Positions 23,546-44,649 of a DNA stretch of 64,000 nt are shown piece by piece (the stretch's first letter is position 1; each line of letters begins with the position of its first letter). This DNA comes from Hydractinia symbiolongicarpus. Lineage: Eukaryota > Cnidaria > Hydrozoa > Anthoathecata > Hydractiniidae. Made by a program: the position numbers and the translations under genes. A model generated the notes under the pieces. The model saw only the letters and a list, made by a program, of their open reading frames with translations, was not told the origin of the DNA and ran no database searches. Location: positions 2,604,001 through 2,668,000 of the forward strand of contig NC_079883.1 of assembly GCF_029227915.1 (NCBI RefSeq), written 5' to 3'.

Positions 23546-23963
23546 GTTTGCGAAGTAACTTTCGATAAGCTGTTTTCACATTAGTGTGCCGACGCATTCG
23601 CAGCAAAATCACTCATCGTGTGCATTTCTACGTTATCACGTGATAATTTTTACACCATGATCATGCAGAAGTAATGAAAACAGCAAAAAAGTTCATTGCC
23701 ACGTCTTTTCGCTGAAAAATGTTGCACATGCGCATAATGTAACACCAGGGCAACACGATTAATCGCTAAAAGAAGAACAATAACGAAGTATAAATCGAAA
23801 ATAGTTTTATTTGCTTTTCAATATATTCACAATACGAATTTAGATGAAAGAATTTTTAGAAGTTTGAGAAGTGGTGTAATTATATTCAATTTTGAAATAT
23901 TTTAAATTCTTTGCATTGTTTCCTGAAGTCGGTTTGTTTCCCGGCGTCGCGTTAACACGGAAG
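23546..23963. promoter_or_regulatory. Bidirectional promoter region between ACBD3 and MCFD2
   Basis: About 420 bp separates the two divergent start codons. It contains the palindrome TTATCACGTGATAA (23633-23646), whose TCACGTGA core is an E-box of the MITF/TFEB (M-box/CLEAR) type, and TGCACATGCGCA (23723-23734), close to an NRF1 site. The ACBD3 start codon itself sits in a YY1-like ATGGCGGC. Binding is inferred from motifs only. Confidence 0.6.
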
Positions 23964-25855
23964 ATGAATTATCAATACGTTTTGTTAAAACATTACTCGA
24001 CATTAATCCTATTTGGTTGTTTAATACCACTATCTTGGCAACATGGAAATAATAATGATCAACAACAACAAAAACAGGAACACAATGGAGGGCATAAAAA
24101 TATGATGCATGATTCAAAACACATACAAGATAAGGAGTAAGTATTAATTTTTTCTTACTTTTTAGAACTTATATATCGGACAAAATATATGATAAATTTT
24201 TACCACTAAATAGGTGTATGCTTACGGACATTAATGTTGACACAAAATTCCTATTGGCGTACGATACGATAAAGAAAAAGTGCGCAAGAATGATCGATTG
24301 ATCAGCCATGTAAATTTATACCCACCTTGTTCTCAGGATTTAAGAAGTCTGGGGTCGAGGGTGATTTTGTTTCTGAAGGAACTTTCGTCGCAACTTGCCT
24401 TGCTACAGCAAACGCAACCTCCTAAGTTTGTGGTTAATCGGTTTATACGAAGACCAAATAAATACGTGAATAAAAAGGATCATTTTTTTGTTTCAAAAGA
24501 AAGAAAACATTTAAATAGAAAACCAACCAATCTCGTCCCAAGGGGCTTTTGCCTTCTTGTTTAGCCGTCAAGTAGGCGCTAGGGGCTTTGACATAGCGGC
24601 AACAAACCCTGGGGACGAGGTTGGATAACCAGCCCCAACCTAAAAGCTGCAAGAATATGTATCATAATTTCCTCAAGATTGTAAATTTCTGTTATTTAGA
24701 CATATTAAAGAACACCTAAAAGAACAAATAAACGTCAAAGAGGAACAGATGAGTGATGCAGATTTACAATTCCATTATTTTAAAGTACACGACAATGACA
24801 ATGATGACAAATTAGACGGAATAGAATTAGCTAATGCAATGGCGCACTATCATGACGAAGAAGCTGGAGAAAAGCCTGAAGATTATACAGAGGAAGTAGG
24901 GCCATTTTTATTTGTCGCTGTAAATTACCTTACAGGCAGAGATTTTCGCGATTTAAACTTTTCGAAACAAAATATGGAGCAAAATGCATAGAAAAAGAAC
25001 ACAATTTAAAAGGTTTTCTTTCAAATGTTTAAAAAATAGTAAAACCGCAAGGAATTTCTGCCTGTGAAGTAGGAAGATTTTGATTACTCTTCCTCCTCCT
25101 TTCTTTAAAACATGTCGGGGATTTGTTCCAAAGTATTAAGGCAACTGAACTTTCTTATTTTCAAAAGCCTTTTAGGACTTAAGGTTCTTTAATGCTTTTT
25201 AAGTTTTACCATGTGGGTTCGGTAGTAGAAGAGGTTTAGTAGTAGAGGGGGTAGGTCGTAGTAGAAGGGGTAGGTCGTAGTAGAAGGGTAGATCGTTGAA
25301 GAGGGTCGGTGATGAAGTTGGGTCGTGACAATTGGATGTGTAAATTGTTAGTGTTGATAAAAATTGAGATGGTAAAAATAAAAAAGTAAAATATACGCTC
25401 TAATCATTGTTCAAAAACAGAAGAAATTCTTGCCCACTGCATTGTTATATTTCTCAGGATAATTAAATATTTTTTAACATTCTGCATATTTCTTAGTCAA
25501 AACAAATCCTGGTACTGCTTTTTTTTACTTTGTAAAATGTGAATACTGCTTCGTATAGAGATGTTTCCAGGGATGCGGATTGGGTTACTTTATATACTCG
25601 TGGTGGAAATCAGCTGTAAAAAATCTTTTGGTTGTGATGTGCGTGTCATAAACCCAAAAAGATTGACAGCTCATTGCCTACTCTGCAAACTATTGTTTTT
25701 AAGCGTATAATCTAATTTGAATTTCTTTTATTCCATAGGAGCTAGCAAGTATGGTTGATCAAATTCTCGACGAAGATGATTTAAATAAGGATGGTTATAT
25801 AGATTACCCAGAATTCATTGCATCACAGCAAAGAGAAGAAACAGAATCTGAATAA
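23964..25855 (+). CDS. MCFD2: Multiple coagulation factor deficiency protein 2 homologue, EF-hand cargo-receptor subunit
   Basis: Three exons: 23964-24136, 24700-24895, 25739-25855; GT-AG junctions, phases 2 and 0, giving 161 aa (human 146). In vertebrates MCFD2 pairs with LMAN1 (ERGIC-53) and carries glycoproteins such as factors V and VIII from ER to Golgi. The N-terminus MNYQYVLLKHYSTLILFG followed by CLIPLSWQHG is a signal peptide. An upstream in-frame ATG at 23892 would precede the signal with charged residues, so 23964 is preferred. HIQDKEHIKEHLKEQI matches the conserved start of the mature protein. EF-hand 1 has loop DNDNDDKLDGIE, EF-hand 2 loop DLNKDGYIDYPE, both with calcium ligands at 1, 3, 5, 9 and 12. 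It is divergent from ACBD3. Intron 1 contains a palindromic MITE. Confidence 0.94.
24527..24624. repeat. Short palindromic MITE-like element, best-preserved copy
   Basis: Left end CCAATCTCGTCCCAAGGGG and right end CCCTGGGGACGAGGTTGG are inverted complements with few mismatches; 98 bp, in MCFD2 intron 1. Confidence 0.75.
25205..25325. repeat. Degenerate purine-rich tandem repeat
   Basis: Imperfect units of about 18-19 bp around GGTAGGTCGTAGTAGAAG, five to six copies, in MCFD2 intron 2. Confidence 0.7.
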
Positions 25856-28343
25856 TTTATAAAATCGAAAAAATAGATTTTTATTTTTTGTAAGTTATCG
25901 TAGAAGAATGCTAGAAGTGACTAGAGAGAAAAAAAAGCATGGAAAAAATTACAATTTTTACACATAATATTTTCTAAAGCTGCAAAGGCTGCAAATGTTT
26001 TCGAGTTTGTTCATATTTTATATGACATATAATGATATTTATTTTATATGACATGGAATGATATACGGCTTATCAGAGGCTTGAGGTTGGATAGTTTTCT
26101 AAAAAATTGAAACCATTTCTTTGGTTAAGTATCTGCCTCATCGCACCAAAAATCTGACAAAAGTGACGAAATTTTCTCTAGGTGACGAATATTATACCTG
26201 ACTATTATATACCTGAATATTTATTAGACCGTCTCACATAGAAAAGTGATTGAAAAAAACGTAAACAAGAAACTTTTGGATTGGATAAAAGTGACATCTT
26301 CTCTTGGTTCAACAGTTTTTTTCTGAGATAAGGTTATATGTGAAATTGATCATGTTAGAAATCCATCAATAATTTCTGCTATATAGTAAAAAATATTTAT
26401 ACCTACAAAACCTATTTATTAAATTATACGTTTGTAAAAATATTGAATGTAAATTTTTACTTTTAAGAAAATGGAATATCGCGATTGTCTCCCTGATTTC
26501 ATGATGTATCAAAAACAAGGGAACCTATTTATAGCGGCATTATTAGCGTAAGCAGTTATAGACGATTTTTGGAGCGGCGTGATGTTTTTGATTTTGCGTT
26601 GAGAAAAAGTGAACATGCGCACTCATTCCTGTAGGTATCCGTTTGAACTATTTGCCTAAAATCGGTGAATTTCTTTTCAAAAATTGAGAGTATAGATATG
26701 ATGAATTTCAACAAAAGCCAATTTAACCCATATAGTCCTGCTTTTACCTACAAAAAATGTGTGTGCATGTACAAAAATCCGCGAAGTTATTATAAGGTTG
26801 CAGCTGCAGATGATGACGAACTCAACGCTCAGCAATCAAGTCAAAAACTTCAGATAAATTTCAAAACAATCCGCGCTAAAAATCAAATCGGTGTACATGC
26901 GAAAATCAACCTAACATAATTCGATGTGAATTCTTGGCATATCATATCCATTGAATAAGCCTGTTGCTCGCCACACTAGTCTTTTCGAATAAGCCTGTTG
27001 CTCGCCACACTAGTCTTTTCGAATAAGCCTGTTGCTCGCCACACTAGTCTTTTCCCGGTAAAACCTCTAAACAATTTGCTCAGAAATACAAAACGTAAGA
27101 ATGTAAAATACCAAAAATTGATCAAACTTGCCTTTTTAATTCATTTAGGTTACAAAGCCATATTTAAATACTTTATAAATATCATTTAAAAATTGATTTC
27201 ACACTTCCATGTTCACGAAATGAGCATATCTTATTTCACCAACGATTGGCAACAAATAAACACATCCAAAACACACAGTATGATAAGGAGATGCAGCACT
27301 ACTGAAGTAAATAAATCCCCAAGCAGCGTCTTTTGTCGGCAGTCATGCAATCATTTTAACAATTACAAAACCAGGTTCGTTCTTTGATGTCGCATCGCTA
27401 AATTTAGCATAGAATTACCATTAAATTATCGACTAGCAGTTGATTTTACCACTCCATGTTAGTACACAGTGCGTGCGGTATGTTGTCACATCGAAGTGTC
27501 TTGCACAAGAGGTTCTTTCGTTCGCAGAAATCCAGCCGAATAAAACTTTGATGCAAGCGATAACTTAAAAAAGCAATATAATACATAGTTTGAGGTTACA
27601 CAGTGGGTGTGGCAGATCTTGTTTTATCATTGCCAAGGTTTTCAGGATTTTTCCTATTTTATAAGTTTTTTGCTTTCACCACACTGGATTTCAAGGTTCA
27701 AAAGATCGTGGACACAAAAATTCCCTAGTCACAATAAAAGGCGAACTTAAAAAAAAGACAAAAAATGTCATTGCCGAATGTTCAAACGTAAGTTTAAGTA
27801 TTTGAAAAGACTATAAAAGTGTTTAAAACCTACAAACCAACAAGGTGCTGTGACACAATGTATTATAACTACACAATGTGTTTTTTTTTTAAATATTAAT
27901 GTATAGACAAAAAAAACGTGTAAAATTATCCCTTAAATATAAATATAAACGTTATCGATCTGTGACAGGGTAAAAAAAAAAGACTATCTGGATTTTTCTA
28001 ACCAACTTACCCCATTATTTGCACGTAATGTCGACGGGAAACACGGGGGAAAAGTGACTTGTTTCAAGGGTAGATGAGTAAAGTTTTTCCCCGACTAAAA
28101 AGTTCTCTGACTCACTTCAACTCCCGACTATAAAATGTTCCAAAAACTGCACTGCCGAACTATTTTTATTAAAAGTTCAATTTTGTTTTTATACGAACTA
28201 ATGAACTTTAATGGTCACAGAAGAGAAATGATTACAAGGTAAAAAATACAGAGCACTGTTTTCTTTCTAAACAAAATCCAAAATTAGAATCCCCTAAATT
28301 CTAGACCAAGCAGTAAGATAACGAGGTAACAGCTTTCACTCAC
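25856..28343. other. Intergenic region between convergent MCFD2 and RIOX1
   Basis: AT-rich DNA with the exact 34-bp triplication at 26953-27054. The final RIOX1 exon and both 3' UTRs should lie here, but I could not place that exon. The short plus-strand frames (26665-26919 and others) have no recognisable domain. Confidence 0.5.
26953..27054. repeat. Exact 34-bp tandem repeat, three copies
   Basis: Unit begins GAATAAGCCTGTTGCTCGCC and ends CTAGTCTTTTC; the three copies are identical over all 102 bp. Confidence 0.95.
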
Positions 28344-38233
<9,890 letters not shown>

Positions 38234-38304
38234 TTTTGTTTTTTTTTATTTTTTTATAAACTAGAAATTTAAATAATGCATATGTCAGAACAAAACAAAA
38301 CAAC

Positions 38305-38626
38305 TTAGCCTCACAAATATTGAGGGATATAACTGTGTATTTTTTCCAGGAGGGGGCATGGCTTAAATGGGGAGTCCTAGAGCATTCAATGATCACTTTG
38401 AGCTTTGCAGGCCCAATTAGGCTACCAGACAACTTCATGCAACATCCAATGGCCCACAGTGTATCTCTCCAATCCCCCCCCCCCCCCCCCACATGGCCTT
38501 GGTTTGTTCCGGGGCTATGGTAACATTCACACATTCACTAGCCCATATTGAATCATTGATTAAGGGAATTAAATCCCAGTCTCCCGCTCCAAGTACGAGA
38601 GTTATAACCACTAAGCTGCGTCACCC
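38305..38626 (-). mobile_element. tRNA-derived SINE, second copy
   Basis: The reverse complement aligns with the SINE at 22936-23304. A-box region AGCTTAGTGGTTATAAC is kept, the B-box has decayed to GGGATTTAATTCC. A G-run (plus-strand C-run at 38476-38492) has expanded inside it. It starts only about 70 bp upstream of the RIOX1 start codon. Confidence 0.8.
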
Positions 38627-38760
38627 CAAGAACCGTTTTGGCATCTTTGCAACACGTTTTTCATCAATTTGCGAATTAATTTTGTTATTTGTCACAGATT
38701 AAAAAACTCACACTATTTCTAGGTCCCTGAGTTTAAGGTCCCTGAGTTTAAGGCCAAAAA

Positions 38761-40455
38761 AAAAGGTATATAAGACAGCACGGTGAAGGCTGTACCAATC
38801 CGGTAAACCAGCCCTACCAGTTTAACACTTGCTGTGAAAGTGAGAAATTATAACCGGAAAGGCTGTAACCGGTAATCAGCCCTACCAGCTTATTAACATT
38901 TGCTGTGAAGTTTTGGTTAGAGTTGAATTGGTGAGCTTTGTCCTTAAACTATGTCTGCTTTCAAATCTAAATGTGAAATACCAGCTCGACGAGAAAATAG
39001 ACCAACCTGGTATAAAACTCACGTAAAGCTGAATGAAATTTTGAAGAGTCGTAAACCCGAAGTAATTTTAATTGGTGACTCCCTTGTGTCTAATTTGTCA
39101 AGGTACAATGCTGTATGGGACAACTACTTCACACCACTCAATACCACATTTTGTGTGTCAATAGATAACTTATCATCTAATCCAGGCAAACTGGAATGTG
39201 GTGTTCCCCAAGGTTCTATTTTGGGTCCACTTCTGTTCTTACTTTATGTAAACGATATGCCACAAGCTTTAGTACAATGTGATCTTTTTCTCTACGCAGA
39301 TGATTCATGTCTCTTATTTCAACACAAAGACATAACTGAGATGGAAAATGCTCTTAATACAGACTTCAGTAATTTATGTGATTGGTTTGTGGACAACAAA
39401 CTCAGCATACACTTTGGTGAAGATAAAACTTCTTTTTGCCTCCAGGGGAAAAATTAAGAAAGCAGAAAAACTTAATATTTCCTACAATGGAGTAGAAATC
39501 AAGCAGCATACGAAAGTTGAATATCTTGGTTGCATCTTTGACCAATCACTGTCTGGTGAGTCAATGGCCTTACATGTGATTAACAAAAATAATGGCAAAA
39601 TTAAATTTCTTTATCGTCAAAGCTCATTTTTGAACAAGGATCTGCGACGACTTCTTTGTAACTCTTTAATTCAACCACATTTCGACTATGCCAGTACTGT
39701 GTGGTATCCAAACCTGACAAAAGTTTTAAAAAAGAAGCTCCAGGTTGCTCAAAACAAATGTGTTCGCTTCTGTTTACAAAAAAGTAGCAGATCACATGTA
39801 GGTGCTACGGATTTTAAGGAAATAAATTGGCTACCAGTTGGCGAAAGGTTTAAAGTATGCGTAAACAATCATGCATATAAATTTTTTCAGAAAAAATGTC
39901 CTCTGTACATGTCTGATGTATTTATTCCATCAAGTCATAGAAGAGCTTCGACTCGTTCATCATTCCAGAGGCTTGAACAATCTTGTGTAAAAACATCCCA
40001 AGGTCAACAGTGTCTTTCCTACATTGGACCCTCCTTATAGAATACTCTTCCTGAGGGTCTTAAAAGATCTAGTACTACAAACAGTTTTAAACACAACCTA
40101 AAAAAGCACTATTTTGATGTTATAACGAGAAGGGACTCAGATGATTTTGTGAATTAAATTCATGTGATCTTTTGATAATCCTTTCGTTTTCGTTTTGCTT
40201 ATCTTTTTTTCTATAAGGGAAGAAATGGACCACAATGGAAATCTCGCCTTGGCTTGTTTTGTGTTATCCAGCCATCAAACATATCAACACTCAGGAAAAT
40301 TGCATTTAATTTTATTTTATATTTTTTATGATACATTTTAATATTATATATAGTTTATTATTTTATTTATTTGTTTTCAATTTCTTTTTCTCTGTAAATA
40401 TTTTTAATGATTTTATAATGATGGCAAATATAACTTACTTACTTACTTACTTATA
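38761..40455 (+). mobile_element. CR1/L2-like LINE, internally deleted and frameshifted
   Basis: The 5' part (38786-38912) holds two related ~55-bp monomers (GGCTGTA...CAGCCCTACCAG...TTGCTGTGAA). Frame 38951-39457 begins with an SGNH-hydrolase-like stretch (PEVILIGDSLVSNLSRY, GDS at residues 42-44) and then, from about residue 65, jumps to reverse transcriptase (KLECGVPQGSILGPLLF at 81-97, LFLYADDSCLLF with YADD at 115-118). The frame shifts near 39440 and continues to 40040 with the RT C-terminal region (QPHFDYASTVWYPNL). It ends at a TAG where W is expected (GPSL-stop-NTLPEGLKR). The rest reads on to about 40157. A (TTAC)n tail at 40435-40454 closes the element. It is dead. Confidence 0.85.
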
Positions 40456-43400
40456 AATTGGAGCAAACAGTGAATCAAATTATCTTTTCCTTGAAACAAC
40501 CCTGGTGTGATTATGACTTCAATCTACCATATTTGAAAATAAAATTTTTATGTGCTGAATACTTTGCAGAACAACTGAACAAAAAATTGCATCTACTTAT
40601 TTGCTTGAATTTATGTTGCAGACGTTACAGAAAAAAATGGGCCATCCGAATAATAAGCAAAAACAAACATGGTGCATTATTAAAGTTGTGGCATGCACAC
40701 AATGTCTTGACTGCTCATTGTAGTCGTTGCTGTTGTTGTTGTTTTTCTTTTTAGAATATATTGAAATTTTGATTCGCATTTTTGATTATAATTTGTGAAA
40801 ATTGGGTCGCAGTATTCAAAAAACGATTCACATTTAGCGAACTGCAAACCCTTATTTCGATCGTTGCCACCACTTTCACACTTTGCTTTTGTTTTGAAAC
40901 AAATTCAAATCAACTAATGATGAAAATTAAAAATTTTTGTAGCATGTATTGTTTTTAAAGGGAGATATCATAATTGCATAACAATTTTTAAGCCTCTGGT
41001 GTGAATCACTAAAAGAGTTAGGGTAAAGTGAGGTGATGAATTGCCTAGTTAATTCTAGTCTATAAGGATTTACACAGATGATAGTGCAATGTGCAATTTG
41101 TCAGAAAAAACATACTGTGTAGAAGTGATGTAGAAAGTTATACCATCATTAAAAATTGTAGTTTAATGAACTAATTAAATATATGTCAATGAGTCAATAA
41201 CTCAGGATCTTCAACTTGGTTTACAATAAATTTATTGGGGTAGGCATATATAGGCCCTATATGTTTACTCACAAAATTTGATAGCAAACCGACATGCAAA
41301 TCCCAAATTATGGGGTCATCAGCACAAAATTATAAGGCCTGGGATAAAGAAACGTGTCACTTTGGAAAAAAAATTTATGTTAATCAATTCACCTTGATAA
41401 TATAGACGAAGTTTGAATGCACATCTTTTAACAGGTCTGAAATTACTGATGACAGAAAATGACAAAATTTGCTATTCCTTCAATATGACATCATAATTTC
41501 AGAGCATAATTAAATACATATGTTTATATATAATTCTTTATATGTGAATATCATGAGAATGCAAAAGAGCTTTTAAAAAACTTTAAAAGACTTTTTCATC
41601 TCTAATTATAAAGTCCAGCCTTTAACGTTCAACAAATAAGAATAATTGTAGAATTGTTTCTATGATGTATATAGCTGAAGCTCCAATTGTGGTTGGCATT
41701 GATTTTTAAATTTTATGCATGGATCATTGTATATATATATTTCTAGTTTTACCTGACAAAAATTGTTAGTGTGTGCAATCGCACGTATTAACATTGTTTG
41801 TGAATAAACTTCACCTGACAAAGTTTCACAATTATAGAATCTGCCAGATTCTAAGTTATGAACACCTTGGCTGTTCATATATGTGGAAATTTAACGACAG
41901 ACAGTAATACAATGAGCCTCTTAACACATTTGAGAACGAGTCTGAATAAACCTTAAGATAATTTATCAGTTTTTACCTAAATGCAAGGGGTTTATTATGT
42001 TGAAAGTAAAATAGGATCCAGTTTCCTGTGCATGACAGGGGTATTATGCTGCATCATAAGCTATGTATAGCTAGCTAGGTACATAGCAGCTTATGATGCT
42101 TAGAAATTGTAATATTTGCTGTCTGTGTCACAGCTTTTGTATGACTAGCAAGACTTTTATGCACAAATCTTAAAGTTGCTTTAAGGCACCTAGTAAAGTT
42201 TGTCTCATCATTTCATGACATGGTCAGGGGTCAGGAGATCGTTCTTTAGCTAGGCATTTTTAAACAATGTCTCATTGGAACAAGAAATTTCCAACACACA
42301 AAGAGAAGATCTGGACTTTCAAAAATACAGCACAATCTCATTCGAGAGATTGTATCCATTTTCAGGAGATCGTACACAAAATATGGATATGTTTTAGGAG
42401 AAAATCTGTAAATGCTTTAGCCACCTAGCTACAAGTTAAAAAGGCTGCTCTCGCCAACTTAAAACTTCTACACTACTATGCAAACTTTTAAAAAAACACA
42501 AAATTATTAAATAAAAGGAAATAGAAGATTAGAATAAAATAAAATCAAAGATCAGAAAACATTTTTTCGCGCCTGAAATAATCGTGTTCCACCCAAAGTA
42601 GGGCGCATGCCCAAAGTTTGGCGTTTTTATCTCATACCCCAAGTAAGGCAAAATTGGCCAAACTGTGGTATTCCCCCTTTTTTGTAAGAATTGTTCGGAA
42701 TTACTAAAACTTCATTGCTAAAAAAAGTAACTAATTTTGTGAAGTGACTAAGGCTATCAGGTAAGCAATAATGACTTTGTCTTCAGGCAATATATTCTGG
42801 AAATCAAAAACGATTAGCTATGAGGTCAACTTCATTCCCAGCGCCTGTTGTCTCTTTTTTATATTAGGCAACGACATGGAGATCGGTACTGCTATTGTGG
42901 TCACCTTCTCTCGAGATTGGTACCTGAATTTATTTTTCGCCTTGCTTAGGGAAACGAGGGCTGAAAATGATATTCTCATTTGGATTTAAAACTATTTGCA
43001 GCAATCAATTCCCTATTTAAGACTTATTTATTCTGGGGACGAGGTTGGCCGAATTGGTCATGAACAACAAAAAGAAAGAAAATCACTAGGGAAAAAGAAT
43101 GCTTCTTTCTTGACACAATATTTATTTACTTATTTGTGTGTTAGGTAAAAGGTTACTAGCAACTATAATGTTGTGGACTGTTGCAGATGTTGTATAGGTT
43201 GGTAATAAAAAACGCTGCTTAATTTTCCATAATTTATTTTCGTGTCCCCAATTTTAAAAAACGCAATACATTGCAATTCATACACATCCAATCAGAATAC
43301 TGTCAATCTTGTTCCCAGTATTCTTTTTTGTGATCTGATAAGTGGCTAAGCATGCATATCAAAAGCGAAAAAGAAGCTTTGTGGACAAGGTTGAGAACAG

Positions 43401-44649
43401 CCTCGTTCCGAAGGCATTTTGCCTTGTTGATAAACTCCGAAATAACGGCCCAGGGGCCACAAGACCCTGTGGACAAAGTTGGGTTGAGAATAATGACTTG
43501 TATTTGGCTTTTTGAAATAGAAATATGATATGGGGTCAATACAATTCTACTCTTTTTAGCATTCAGCTCAGTAGCCAATTGGTAGCCAATTGGTAGCCAA
43601 TTGGTCAAGTAAGGCGAAGCGAATCAACGTTGTTTTGGAAAGTATATATCGGCGGTCGTTCGAATGGCGACGAAAACACAGTCCAAGGAAAATAGGAAGC
43701 CTTCTTTTATCACATCATCTGGTTAAAGGAATTTTTTTTAAATTTTGAAATAATTGTTAAGCAACATCCTGAATCTTGGTTTCTGATATTACAGTTGAAG
43801 GAGAGCTCAACTTCTTCTGCTCTTCTATGAACTGATAAACCTTCGTTGATTATTCCTAGACGTCAAAAAACTAAAAAAACTTTCAATTACATGCGTCAAG
43901 CTATATATAAACGTTTTTGTCGTATTTCGCTACCTGTCGTTTCTCGTTCTTGTTGTCGTAAATTGCGACTCTCGTAACTACAATGTGTATTGCCTGTCTG
44001 TGTTCGCTTTGTTAATTTACAAGTCGGAACGCTATTGTTTATAGAACAGAATATTAAGAAAAAGAATCATGTAAAACATCTAATAAAAAAGGAGGAGCCA
44101 TTATTAGAAACGAATTTCGTCACGCAACGACAACAACAATGTCAGCCATTGACGGTCTAACTTTCTGTGATTGTTCACTCCCACTTCAAGAATGATTCGT
44201 TGGTCCTGCCATAAATATGTTTTGTTGCGTTTAGTATCCTCGTGTTAGATACACGAGAACAGTGTGTCACACTGCTTGCTCAGTCATAGGATTACAAAGA
44301 ATGTTACGTAGCATCTTTTCGTCAAATTCATGTGAAGAAAAAGATATTTCATTCCCAGCAACTATTTAACTGGTCCGTTTGTCGAGCAACAGTGAGAATT
44401 TTATTTTTTTAGCTACCTAGAATTTTCGGATTCTTTTTCATTCCATAGCAAATTATATATTTGCTTTTCCCTACTCTCAAACTTTTAACTTGTAAATGAC
44501 GCTGCGAAACCAACACAACTCCATCTGATGTCATTGCATTGACTTTAAAAACAACTTCTATTATTTGTCCTGACTGACTGACATAAATATGTATCACACA
44601 AATTCAAAAGTTCAATGCAATAGCTAGAGTCAAGATTTTTGTTTTGTAT
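40456..44649. other. Intergenic region before the ankyrin gene
   Basis: No gene is supported. It contains copies of the CCTCG palindromic family at 43033-43050 (half), 43304-43393 and 43401-43483, and an 11-bp tandem repeat (ATTGGTAGCCA) at 43568-43604. The rest is AT-rich unique or decayed DNA. Confidence 0.5.
43304..43483. repeat. Two adjacent palindromic MITE-like elements
   Basis: 43304-43393 runs from CAATCTTGTTCCCAG to GTGGACAAGGTTG; 43401-43483 runs from CCTCGTTCCGAAGG to CCTGTGGACAAAGTTGGG. They abut and have diverged from each other. Confidence 0.6.
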
